Shown here one piece after another: positions 37,207-45,349 of a stretch of 64,000 nucleotides of DNA. Position 1 is the stretch's first letter. Each line of letters starts with the position of its first letter. This stretch comes from Pseudorhodoferax aquiterrae. Lineage in GTDB: Bacteria; Pseudomonadota; Gammaproteobacteria; Burkholderiales; Burkholderiaceae_C. The notes beneath the pieces are model-generated. The model did no database searches. It saw only the letters and a list, made by a program, of their open reading frames with translations, and was not told the origin of the DNA. The stretch is from positions 248,001 through 312,000 of the forward strand of contig NZ_BMYK01000005.1 of NCBI RefSeq assembly GCF_014652235.1. The letters run 5' to 3'. A program made the position numbers and the translations under genes.

Positions 37207-37874
37207 TCGGGCGGGGGCAGGATCCAGCCCAGCCGCGTCACGGCCAGAACCGCCTCGGTCCGGCTGTCGACGCCCAGGGCGCGCAGGATGGCGGACACAT
37301 GGTTCTTCACCGTCGGTTCCGCGAGCCCCAGGGCACGGCAGATCAGCTTGTTGTTGCGGCCTTGCATGAGCAGCGCAAGGACCTCGAGCTGGCGGCCGGT
37401 CAGGCCAAGGTCGCTGGGGCTCGCGCCGGCACCTGCCATGGACGGCGGCCTGGCGGCAGCGGCGGGCTGCAAGGCCATGGGTGGCACGTAGACGCCTCCG
37501 GCCAACACCAGGCCCAGGGCACCGGCGATGATCTCGTGCGGCTCGGTCTTGGGGATGTAGCCCACGGCACCTGCGGCAAGCGCCTCCTGCACCGTCTTGC
37601 GGTCCAGGTCGCCGGAGAGCACCACCACGGCCGTGCCGATGTGGTCCGTGCCGATCCTGCGCAACAGATCGAGCCCGGAGCCGTCGGGCAGCCTGAGGTC
37701 CAGCAGCACCAGGTCGATGCTGCCGGCGGCGTCCAGGGCGGCAAGCGCCTCGGCACCGGTCGCGGCCTGCTGGACGGTCGCGCCCTGCCGCAGGGACAGC
37801 AGCAGGGAGGCAAGCGCTTCGCGGACCAAGGGATGGTCGTCGACGACCAGGAACTGCATGGCGTCCAACATCAT
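37194..37874 (-). CDS. NarL/LuxR-family response regulator
   Basis: This 226-residue two-domain transcription factor has a receiver domain with acidic pair VDDHP (11-15) and phospho-acceptor Asp59 in LLDLRLPDG, and a C-terminal LuxR helix-turn-helix (about 160-215, LTGRQLEVLALL to TVKNHVSAILRALGV). It probably receives phosphate from the convergent hybrid kinase. Tandem ATGs open the gene; the first (37874) overlaps the upstream GGDEF-EAL stop by four bases. Its last 13 bases overlap the kinase gene in antisense. Confidence 0.92.
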   Translation of the reverse strand: MMLDAMQFLVVDDHPLVREALASLLLSLRQGATVQQAATGAEALAALDAAGSIDLVLLDLRLPDGSGLDLLRRIGTDHIGTAVVVLSGDLDRKTVQEALAAGAVGYIPKTEPHEIIAGALGLVLAGGVYVPPMALQPAAAARPPSMAGAGASPSDLGLTGRQLEVLALLMQGRNNKLICRALGLAEPTVKNHVSAILRALGVDSRTEAVLAVTRLGWILPPPDQSR

Positions 37875-39634
37875 GGCTGTTGCAGGTCCCGCACGAAGGC
37901 CTCCAGCTGCACGGCCGACAGCGGACGGCTGAACAGGTAGCCCTGCGCCTCGTCGCAGCCCTGCTGGCGCAGGAAGCGCAACTGGGCCTCGGTCTCCACG
38001 CCTTCCGCGATGGTCTGCAGCCCCAGGCTGCTGGCCATGTGGATGATGGCGGAGACGATGGCGCGGTCGTCCGCGTCGACGCTGATGTCGCGCACGAAGG
38101 ACTGGTCGATCTTGAGCTTGTAGGCCCGAAAGCGCTTGAGGTAGCTCAGCGAGGAATGGCCGGTGCCGAAGTCGTCGATCGACACGCGCAGGCCGCGCTC
38201 GTGCAATGCCTGCAGGACGGCGACGGCATGCTGCGGATCCTGCATCGCGGCGCCCTCGGTCAGCTCCAGTTCCAGATCCTGGGGAGCAAGGCCGGCCTCG
38301 TGCAGCACGTTGTCGATCAGCGCCGGCAGTTGGGTCTGTTGCAGTTGCATGGCCGACAGGTTGACGGCCATGGTCAGGCCCGGCAGGCCGCGGTCGCGCC
38401 AGGCCTTGAGCTGGAAGGCGGCGTTGCGCAATGCCCATTCGCCAAGGGTGCCCACCAGGCCGCACGCTTCGGCCAGTGGGACGAACTCCGCTGGCGGGAC
38501 GTTGCCCAGCTCCGGATGGCGCCAGCGCAGCAGGGCTTCGACACCGGTCACATGGCCGCTGCGCAGGTCCACCATGGGCTGGAAGGCCAGCGTGAACTGC
38601 TGGCGTTCCAGTGCGCGGCGCAGTGCGTTCTCCATGGCCAATGCACGCACCGCCTCGGTCTGCATGGCCGGCGTGAAGAAGCGGTAGGCGCTGCCGCCGC
38701 TGCGCTTGGCCTGGTGCACGGCCGCATCGGCGCGCTGCGTGAGCGTGTCGAAGTCCTCGCCGTCCTGCGGGTACATCGCAATGCCGATGGACGAGGAAAT
38801 GCTGAGCTCGCGCTGCGCGATGTCGTAGGCGGGCGCGGTGCGCGCCATGAGCTTGTCGGCCACATGGGCTGCACCATGCACGTCGGTCTCGGGCAGCACG
38901 AGCATGAACTCATCGCCACCCAGGCGGGCAACCAGGTCGCGCTCGCGCACGGCCGAACGCAGGCGCTTGGCCAGCGCCGCCAGCAACTGATCGCCGATGC
39001 GGTGACCCAGCGAATCGTTGACGTACTTGAAGCGGTCCAGGTCCAGGTGCAGCACGGCCAGCGGCTTGGGCCCGGCCTGCGCCTGGGCGATCGCCTGGCT
39101 GGCGTCGCGTGCCAGCAGCGTGCGGTTGGGCAGGTCGGTCAGCTCGTCGATGTCGGCCTGGCGCCAGGCGCGCGAGGCGCTCTCTGCGAACTGGGCGACC
39201 TGCTCCTGCAGCTGCCGCACCTGGCGCTGCAAGGCATCGACCTGGCCGGCATCGGTCAGCAGCCAGACCGTGCCAGCGTCGGGCCTGCCGGCGCACAGGG
39301 CTTGCGCACGTGCATGGCAGCGCAGCGTGCTGCCGTCGTGGCGCCGCAGCGTCAGGATCTCGTCGAAGATCTGGCCGGCCTTCAGCGCGGCCGCGCAGCG
39401 GCGCTCCACTTCGATCCACCGGGCGTCGTCCGCGTGCCAGGCGCGTGAGGACAGGCCCAGGAGCTCCTGTGTGGCGCGGCCCAGCATGGCGGCGAACGGC
39501 GCGTTGCAGTACTGCACGCGCAGGTCGCGCAGCCAGGCCACCCCGGCAGGAAGGGCCTGCAGCGCAAGGCCCAGCCCGTCGGACGGCAGGAGGAGCGTGG
39601 CAGAGTCATGCGACGCGAGCGTTGGGCCGGCCAT
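37871..39634 (-). CDS. PAS-GGDEF-EAL cyclic di-GMP turnover protein
   Basis: This 587-residue cytoplasmic protein has a PAS-like sensor domain (about 25-130), a short coiled coil (about 133-155), a GGDEF diguanylate cyclase domain and an EAL phosphodiesterase domain. GGDEF (239-243) is intact with an inhibitory RxxD site at 230-233. The EAL motif (366-368), the DDFGTG loop and AEGVET are also intact, so both activities are possible and the net direction is unknown. The ATG at 39634 follows the PP2C stop by 8 bases, and its end is coupled to the response regulator. The three minus-strand genes are therefore likely one operon. Confidence 0.94.
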   Translation of the reverse strand: MAGPTLASHDSATLLLPSDGLGLALQALPAGVAWLRDLRVQYCNAPFAAMLGRATQELLGLSSRAWHADDARWIEVERRCAAALKAGQIFDEILTLRRHDGSTLRCHARAQALCAGRPDAGTVWLLTDAGQVDALQRQVRQLQEQVAQFAESASRAWRQADIDELTDLPNRTLLARDASQAIAQAQAGPKPLAVLHLDLDRFKYVNDSLGHRIGDQLLAALAKRLRSAVRERDLVARLGGDEFMLVLPETDVHGAAHVADKLMARTAPAYDIAQRELSISSSIGIAMYPQDGEDFDTLTQRADAAVHQAKRSGGSAYRFFTPAMQTEAVRALAMENALRRALERQQFTLAFQPMVDLRSGHVTGVEALLRWRHPELGNVPPAEFVPLAEACGLVGTLGEWALRNAAFQLKAWRDRGLPGLTMAVNLSAMQLQQTQLPALIDNVLHEAGLAPQDLELELTEGAAMQDPQHAVAVLQALHERGLRVSIDDFGTGHSSLSYLKRFRAYKLKIDQSFVRDISVDADDRAIVSAIIHMASSLGLQTIAEGVETEAQLRFLRQQGCDEAQGYLFSRPLSAVQLEAFVRDLQQP

Positions 39635-39642
39635 CGGAAGAA

Positions 39643-40416
39643 TCAGTCTTCGAGCGGAGAGATGCCGACCACCACCAGGGACAGATTGTCGCCACCACCG
39701 CGTGCGCGCGAGCGGGCTTTGTCCACCAGCAGTTCGACTGCATCGCGTGGCGACACCACTGCCAGCAGGGCGCCGAGTTCGGCATCGTTGAAGTAGTGCC
39801 ACACGCCATCGCTGCAGGCCAGCAGCACATCGCCGGGCGCGAGCTGCGCGATGCGGTGCTCGTCCAGGGGCGGCTCGGCTTCGCTGCCAAGGCAACCGAT
39901 CAGGATGTTGGAATCCGGGTGGACGCGCGCCTGCTCCTCACTCAGTTCGCCGCGGTCCACCAGCGACTGCACGTACGAGTGGTCGCGCGTGCGGTGGATG
40001 AGCCGGCCCTGGTGGAAGTGGTAGATCCGCGAGTCGCCCACATGGGCCCAGTGGCAATCGCCCTTGGGCAGCAGCAAGAAGGCCGCGATCGTGCTGTGCG
40101 GTTCCTGCTCGGCCGAGATGGCCGTCAGCTTGATCACCATGTGGGCTTGCGCGACCACGCTGCGCAGCAGTGCCGCGCTGTCGTCGCCGACGGGGTCGAA
40201 GCGCTCGAACAGCTGGCGCGCGGTCAGCAGCACCTGGTCGGCGGCTTCGCGGCCGCCACTGCGCCCGCCCATGCCGTCGGCCACCACGCCGAGCAGGCAG
40301 CCCTTGACGCGCGGATGCTGCAGCAGTGCCACCTGGTCCTGCTGGTACTGCCGATCACCCTTGTGGATGCCGGTCGCGGCGCTGATCCGGAATCCTTGGG
40401 GAGGCGGCAGGGGCAT
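39643..40416 (-). CDS. PP2C-family serine/threonine protein phosphatase
   Basis: This 257-residue PPM-type phosphatase has all metal-binding motifs: GDRQYQQDQ near the N terminus (the Asp), VADGMGG (46-51), HVGDSRIY, ACSDGVW and GGDNLSLVVV. It should dephosphorylate Ser/Thr proteins in the cytoplasm; no Ser/Thr kinase gene is in the window. It heads the minus-strand unit PP2C, GGDEF-EAL, response regulator, and is divergent from the YdcH-like gene. Confidence 0.92.
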   Translation of the reverse strand: MPLPPPQGFRISAATGIHKGDRQYQQDQVALLQHPRVKGCLLGVVADGMGGRSGGREAADQVLLTARQLFERFDPVGDDSAALLRSVVAQAHMVIKLTAISAEQEPHSTIAAFLLLPKGDCHWAHVGDSRIYHFHQGRLIHRTRDHSYVQSLVDRGELSEEQARVHPDSNILIGCLGSEAEPPLDEHRIAQLAPGDVLLACSDGVWHYFNDAELGALLAVVSPRDAVELLVDKARSRARGGGDNLSLVVVGISPLED

Positions 40417-40478
40417 CGTCGGTGCTGGGCTTTTGTAACGAGCGCGTATTATCAAGCGATCCGGTGCATGTCCCCTGC

Positions 40479-40697
40479 GTGCCGGCTCCCATCTTGTCCG
40501 CCAATCTCCACTCTCCCGAACGCCAGTTGATCGAGCTGCGCATCGAGCATGCCGACCTCGACGCCCTGGTGGACCGCATGGCCCACGCCAACCCCGTCGA
40601 CGAGTTGCTGGTGCAGCGTCTGAAGAAGCGCCGGCTGGCGCTGCGCGACCGCATTGCGCGGCTGGAGTGGCAGCTCGAGCCCAAGGAGCCTGCGTGA
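40479..40697 (+). CDS. YdcH/DUF465-family small protein
   Basis: This protein of about 72 residues is mostly helical and rich in Arg, Leu and Glu, with the DUF465 pattern ELRIEHADLDALVDRM and KRRLALRDRIARLE. YdcH-like proteins are small cytosolic coiled-coil proteins without known function. The start is uncertain: GTG at 40479 fits the family length of about 74; GTGs at 40422 and 40464 are alternatives. Its last bases contain the ribosome binding site of the helicase gene, and the stop overlaps the helicase GTG. Confidence 0.75.
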   Translation: MPAPILSANLHSPERQLIELRIEHADLDALVDRMAHANPVDELLVQRLKKRRLALRDRIARLEWQLEPKEPA

Positions 40698-42718
40698 ATC
40701 CAATGGCCGGCGCCACGGTGCCGGCGCTGGTGCAGCAGGTGCGCGCGGCCTTTGCCGAAGGCGGTGTGCTGGCCCGGGCGGCGGAGCATTACCGGCCGCG
40801 CCAGGGCCAGATCGACATGGCCGAGGCCGTCGCCCGCACCATCGCAGAGGGCGGCGCACTGGTCGTGGAGGCGGGCACCGGCGTCGGCAAGACGTTCTCC
40901 TACCTCGTGCCGGCGCTGCTGAGCGGCGAGCGCGTGCTGGTCTCCACCGCCACCAAGACCTTGCAGGACCAGCTGTTCGGCCGCGATCTGCCGCGCCTGC
41001 GCGACGCGCTGGGCCTGGCCCTGCGCGCGGCTCTGCTCAAGGGACGCAGCAGCTACCTGTGCCTGCACCGCATGCGGCAGGCCGGCCAGTCGCTGGCGCG
41101 CGAGGAGACCGCGGCCTGGCGCACGCTGACGGCGGTCCAGCGCTGGGCAGTGGCCACGCGCACGGGCGACCTGGCCGAGCTGGCCGGCCTGGACGAACGT
41201 TCGCCCGTCACGCCGCTGGTCAGCTCCACGCGCGAGAACTGCCTGGGCGGCGACTGTCCCGATTTCCAGGCCTGCCATGTCTACCGCGCGCGCCGCGAGG
41301 CCATGGCGGCCGATGTGGTGGTGGTCAACCACCACCTGTTTTTTGCCGACCTCGCGGTGCGCGAGTCGGGCATGGCCGAACTGCTGCCCACGGTGCGCGT
41401 GGCCGTCTTCGACGAAGCCCACCAGCTCAACGAGACCGGCGTGCAGTTCCTGGGCCGGCAACTGGGCACGGGCCAGCTCCTGGACTTCGTGCGCGATGCG
41501 CTGGCTGCGGTGCGGCCGATGGCGGGCGGCCTGGCCGACTGGCAGGCGGAACTGGAGCCCGTGGAACGCCACGCGCGCGACCTGCGCATGCTGGCCGGGC
41601 CGGCGGCACCCGGCACGCGCTTGCGCTGGCTCGGTGCGGCGCCCGAAGGGCTGGATCCGGCCGAATGGGGCGAAACCCTGCGGGCGCTGGCGGCGGCGCT
41701 GCAAAGCTTGTGCGGCTGGCTGGAGGGCGTGGCCGCCATGTCGCCGGATCTCCAGCGGCTGCACGCGCGGGCGCTGGGTTTGGCCGAACGCGTCGCGCAG
41801 TTCGCGGCCGCGGGGCCCGAGGGCGTGGTGCGCTGGGTCGACGTGGGGCTGCAGCTGCGGCTGATCGAGGCGCCGCTGTCCATCGGTGCCACGGTGCAGG
41901 CCCAGCTGCTGCAGCAGCCCGGCCGTGCCTACGTGTTCACCTCGGCCACGCTCGGCGACGACCCTGGGCTGCGCTGGTTCACCGAGCCCTGCGGTTTGGA
42001 GCAGGCCGAGATCCTGCGCGTGGACAGTCCGTTCGATTACGCGCGCCAGGCCGCGTTGTACGTGCCGCGCACGCTGCCCAAGCCGGCCGATGCCAGCCAC
42101 GGCGCGGCGGTGGCGGCCCTCGTCGCCGATGCGGCCTTGCGGCTGGGCGGCCGCACCCTGGTGCTCACGACCACGCTGCGCGCGCTGCGCAGCATCGGCC
42201 AGGTTTTGCAGGTGCAGTTGCAGGGACAGCTCGAGGTGCTGGTGCAGGGCCAGATGGCGCGCCAGCGCATCCTGGACCGCTTCCGCGCGGGCGGGCAGGG
42301 CGGTGGCGCCGGCTGCGTGCTGGTGGCCTCGGCTTCGTTCTGGGAGGGGGTGGACGTGCCGGGCGATGCGCTGCAGCTGGTGGTCATCGACAAGCTGCCG
42401 TTCCCGCCGCCGAACGATCCTCTGGTCGAAGCGCGTGCCCAGCAGATCGAGCTGGCCGGCGGCAGCGCCTTCAAGGCGTATTTCCTGGCCGAGGCTGCGG
42501 TGGCGCTCAAGCAGGGGGCCGGGCGGCTGATCCGCCGCGAGAGCGACCGCGGCGTGCTGGTCGTGGGCGACGCCCGGCTGGTGCAGATGGGCTATGGCAA
42601 GCGGCTGCGGGCGGCCTTGCCGCCCATGCGTCAGCTGCAGGACGAAGCTGAATTCCTGCAGGTGCTGGACGAGCTGGTGGCTACCAGACCTTCCACCACG
42701 GATCGTCCTTTGGCTTGA
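40694..42718 (+). CDS. dinG: ATP-dependent helicase, DinG/YoaA (XPD-like) family
   Basis: This 674-residue superfamily 2 5'-3' DNA helicase carries an Fe-S cluster. Walker A is GTGVGKT (61-67), the four cluster cysteines are Cys123, Cys183, Cys188 and Cys194, the DEAH box is at 240-243 and motif VI is QGAGRLIRRE near residue 617. There is no exonuclease domain, and DinG versus its paralogue YoaA cannot be settled by eye. The GTG at 40694 is chosen because AAGGAG lies 6 bases before it and the codon overlaps the YdcH stop; an ATG at 40703 is too far from that site. Its final 38 bases overlap the bamD gene in antisense. Confidence 0.9.
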   Translation: MNPMAGATVPALVQQVRAAFAEGGVLARAAEHYRPRQGQIDMAEAVARTIAEGGALVVEAGTGVGKTFSYLVPALLSGERVLVSTATKTLQDQLFGRDLPRLRDALGLALRAALLKGRSSYLCLHRMRQAGQSLAREETAAWRTLTAVQRWAVATRTGDLAELAGLDERSPVTPLVSSTRENCLGGDCPDFQACHVYRARREAMAADVVVVNHHLFFADLAVRESGMAELLPTVRVAVFDEAHQLNETGVQFLGRQLGTGQLLDFVRDALAAVRPMAGGLADWQAELEPVERHARDLRMLAGPAAPGTRLRWLGAAPEGLDPAEWGETLRALAAALQSLCGWLEGVAAMSPDLQRLHARALGLAERVAQFAAAGPEGVVRWVDVGLQLRLIEAPLSIGATVQAQLLQQPGRAYVFTSATLGDDPGLRWFTEPCGLEQAEILRVDSPFDYARQAALYVPRTLPKPADASHGAAVAALVADAALRLGGRTLVLTTTLRALRSIGQVLQVQLQGQLEVLVQGQMARQRILDRFRAGGQGGGAGCVLVASASFWEGVDVPGDALQLVVIDKLPFPPPNDPLVEARAQQIELAGGSAFKAYFLAEAAVALKQGAGRLIRRESDRGVLVVGDARLVQMGYGKRLRAALPPMRQLQDEAEFLQVLDELVATRPSTTDRPLA

Positions 42719-43481
42719 AGCCGCGCTGGACGTAGGCGCTCTGCGGGTAGTTGGTCTCCAGCACGCGACGGGCATCGTCGCGCAGCTGGGTCATGCCCAG
42801 GGCTTCGTAACTTTTGTAGATGATGTACAGCGCCTCTTCCAGGGCCGGCACTTCGCGGTAGTCGGCCAACGCGATCTGGGCGCGGTTGATCGCCGCCACG
42901 TAGGCGCCGCGGGTGTAGTAGTAACGCGCCACATGCACTTCGTACTGCGCCAGCGAATTGACGATGTAGTTCATGCGCTGGCGCGCATCGGGCGTGTAGC
43001 GCGAATCGGGGAAGCGCGTCACCAGTTCCTTGAAGGCCTCGAACGAATCCTTGGCGGCCTTCTGGTCGCGCTCGGACAGATCCTGCCGGCTGATGAACGC
43101 GAACATGCCCATGTTCTCGTTGAAGTTGACGATGCCCTTGAGGTACAGCGCGTAGTCCAGTGCCGGGCTGGCCGGGTGCAGCTTGATGAAGCGGTCCAGC
43201 GTGGCGATGGCCTGGGCCTGCTCGTTGGACTTGTGGTAGGCGTAGGCCTTCTCGAGCTGGGCCTGCTGGGCCAGCGGCGTGCCGGCGGCGCGGCCTTCGA
43301 GCTTTTCGAAAAGCGTGATCGCGCGCTCGTAACCGCCCGCGTTGAGCTCGTCCTTGGCCTCGCTGTAGATGCGGTTCGGGCTCCAGTTCGCGGTCTCGTC
43401 CACTGTCTTGGTTGCGCAACCCACCAAGGCCGCGGCCAGCAGCAGTGGCGCGAGCGCCGATAATTTGGAGCGATGGAACAC
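42681..43481 (-). CDS. bamD: Outer-membrane assembly lipoprotein BamD
   Basis: BamD is an essential lipoprotein of the BAM complex that inserts beta-barrel proteins into the outer membrane. The 266-residue protein has a lipobox LVGC with Cys22 and five TPR-like helical repeats. The GTG at 43481 is used because AAGGGA lies 7 bases before it and it places the signal peptide at the start; an upstream TTG would add 10 residues. The C terminus FKPKDDPWWKVW is encoded opposite the last dinG codons. It is divergent from rluD, as in many proteobacteria. Confidence 0.94.
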   Translation of the reverse strand: MFHRSKLSALAPLLLAAALVGCATKTVDETANWSPNRIYSEAKDELNAGGYERAITLFEKLEGRAAGTPLAQQAQLEKAYAYHKSNEQAQAIATLDRFIKLHPASPALDYALYLKGIVNFNENMGMFAFISRQDLSERDQKAAKDSFEAFKELVTRFPDSRYTPDARQRMNYIVNSLAQYEVHVARYYYTRGAYVAAINRAQIALADYREVPALEEALYIIYKSYEALGMTQLRDDARRVLETNYPQSAYVQRGFKPKDDPWWKVW

Positions 43482-43492
43482 GGGCAGATCCC

Positions 43493-44512
43493 TTGAAAGA
43501 AGCGGCGGCAATTATATCGGCCGACCCCCATGGCGACCCCCTGGCCGAAGGCCCCGAGGACGAGCAGGGCTTGGCCGCCGAGGTCGAGCTGCGCCGGGTC
43601 GTGGTCGATGCCGGCCTCCATGGACAGCGGCTCGACCGGGCGCTGGCGGCGCTGGTGTCGGAGTTTTCGCGCAGCTACCTGCAGCAGCTGATCGAGGCCG
43701 ATGCCGTGCAGCTGAACGGCCGGCCGGCGCGCAAGAGTGCGGCGCGCGTGCACGTGGGCGACGCCCTGCAGGTGGAGCTGCGGCCCACGCAGCAGAGCCA
43801 GGCCTTCGTCGCCCAGCCCATGGTACTGGACACGGTCTACGAGGACGCGCACCTGCGCGTGATCGACAAGCCCGCGGGCCTGGTGGTGCATCCGGCGCCC
43901 GGCAACTGGAGCGGCACCTTGCTCAACGGCCTGCTGGCGCTGGACCCGGCCGCGGCCACGCTGCCGCGCGCCGGCATCGTGCACCGGCTCGACAAGGACA
44001 CCAGCGGCCTCATGGTCGTGGCACGCACGCGCGCCTGCATGGACGCGCTGGTCGCGCTGATCGCGCAGCGCGCCGTGAGCCGCCAGTACCTTGCCCTCGC
44101 GCACCGGCCCTGGAGCGGGCCGGCGCAGCGCACGGTGGACGCGCCGATCGGCCGCGACCCGCGGAACCGGCTGCGCATGGCGGTCGTGGACCTCGCACGC
44201 GAGCCGGGCAAGACCGCGCGCACGGATTTCGACTGCCTGGACCAGGTGGAGCAGGGCTGCTGGCTGCGTTGCACGCTGCACACGGGCCGCACGCACCAGA
44301 TCCGCGTGCATGCGGCTTCGCTGGGCCATCCGCTGGTGGCCGACACCTTGTACGGTGGCGCGCCGGCCGCGGGCCTGGCGCGCCAGGCCTTGCACGCCTT
44401 CCGGCTCGCGTTCGTGCACCCGATGACAGGCCAGTCTCTCGCGCTGTCCGCGCCCCTGCCCGACGACATGCGCCAGGCGCTGCAGACCTGGGGCCTGCGC
44501 TACAATCCCTGA
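43493..44512 (+). CDS. rluD: 23S rRNA pseudouridine synthase RluD
   Basis: RluD makes pseudouridines at positions 1911, 1915 and 1917 of 23S rRNA helix 69, needed for subunit joining. The protein of about 339 residues has an N-terminal S4 domain (LHGQRLDRALAAL) and a catalytic domain with Asp167 in GIVHRLDKDTSG. The start is uncertain: TTG at 43493 is the best in-frame choice, since the nearby ATG at 43530 is in another frame; a GTG at 43600 would cut into the S4 region. The start lies only 11 bases from the divergent bamD start. Confidence 0.9.
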   Translation: MKEAAAIISADPHGDPLAEGPEDEQGLAAEVELRRVVVDAGLHGQRLDRALAALVSEFSRSYLQQLIEADAVQLNGRPARKSAARVHVGDALQVELRPTQQSQAFVAQPMVLDTVYEDAHLRVIDKPAGLVVHPAPGNWSGTLLNGLLALDPAAATLPRAGIVHRLDKDTSGLMVVARTRACMDALVALIAQRAVSRQYLALAHRPWSGPAQRTVDAPIGRDPRNRLRMAVVDLAREPGKTARTDFDCLDQVEQGCWLRCTLHTGRTHQIRVHAASLGHPLVADTLYGGAPAAGLARQALHAFRLAFVHPMTGQSLALSAPLPDDMRQALQTWGLRYNP

Positions 44513-44549
44513 CCAGCGCGCTTGGTCTGACCCAAGGCCAGCAGCGCGA

Positions 44550-44645
44550 ATGCCAGATACGCCCGATGCGCTCGCCGAGGCGGCGACCCGTCCACCCAGA
44601 CGCATCCGTGCCCGCACCGCCCCGGTGCTTTTCCCGGAACCGTAG
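44550..44645 (+). CDS. Possible 31-residue small protein or leader peptide before scpB
   Basis: An ATG at 44550 opens a 31-codon frame, rich in Arg, Pro and Ala (starting [11 protein letters not shown], ending LFPEP), whose TAG is 5 bases before the scpB start. AAGG lies 12 bases upstream, which is far for a ribosome site. Third-position GC (about 70 percent by my count) is lower than in neighbouring genes. It could be a small protein, a leader that couples translation to scpB, or chance. Confidence 0.3.
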   Translation: MPDTPDALAEAATRPPRRIRARTAPVLFPEP

Positions 44646-44650
44646 TAGCC

Positions 44651-45349
44651 ATGAATTCGGCAGAGGCCAAGCATGTCCTCGAGGCGGCCTTGATGTGTTC
44701 GCCGCAGCCCTTGCCTGTGCGCGAGCTGCGCGTGCTGTTCGACGACGTGCTCGGCGCCGACACCATCAAGACCCTGCTGGCCGAACTGCAGCTGGAGTGG
44801 GCGCAGCGCGGGCTGGAGCTGGTCAGCGTGTCCTCGGGCTGGCGTTTCCAGAGCCGGCCGGCGATGCGCGCCTACCTGGACCGGCTGCACCCCGAGAAGC
44901 CGCCGCGTTACACGCGCGCCGCCCTGGAGACCTTGGCCATCATCGCCTACCGCCAGCCCGCGACGCGCGGCGACATGGAGGACATCCGCGGCGTCAGCAT
45001 CAATGCCCAGGTGCTCAAGCAGCTCGAAGACCGCGGCTGGATCGAGGTGATCGGCCACCGCGAGACCGTGGGCCGTCCGGCCCTGTTCGCGACCACGCGC
45101 CAGTTCCTGGACGACCTGGGGCTGGAGTCGCTGGACCAACTGCCCGTGGCCGACGATCCGGCCCAGCGCGCGCAGCTCATGGCGGCCTTGGCCGCGGCCG
45201 ATCCGGCCCAGGTGGCCTTGCCCATCGACGAGGTGGAGCTGGCCGTGGACGCCGATGCGCCGCCCGCCCCCCCCGAACCTTCTCCCGAAACGAACCCCGA
45301 CGACGGCGCATTCCGCGCAGCGTCCGAACCTGCGGATCCCAGCCCATGA
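44651..45349 (+). CDS. scpB: Segregation and condensation protein ScpB
   Basis: ScpB is a winged-helix kleisin-associated subunit of the SMC-ScpAB condensin that compacts and segregates chromosomes. The 232-residue protein has tandem winged-helix domains with the family segment [21 protein letters not shown] and [16 protein letters not shown]. The last 50 or so residues are an acidic, proline-rich tail. scpA and smc are not in the window. The stop overlaps the rluB start (ATGA). Confidence 0.92.
   Translation: MNSAEAKHVLEAALMCSPQPLPVRELRVLFDDVLGADTIKTLLAELQLEWAQRGLELVSVSSGWRFQSRPAMRAYLDRLHPEKPPRYTRAALETLAIIAYRQPATRGDMEDIRGVSINAQVLKQLEDRGWIEVIGHRETVGRPALFATTRQFLDDLGLESLDQLPVADDPAQRAQLMAALAAADPAQVALPIDEVELAVDADAPPAPPEPSPETNPDDGAFRAASEPADPSP

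Noticed and set aside
31787-40416. Genomic island integrated at tRNA-Val
   Set aside because: The accessory block begins after the tRNA, but I found no integrase, no direct repeat of the tRNA 3' end near 40.4 kb and no composition break, so integration is not supported.
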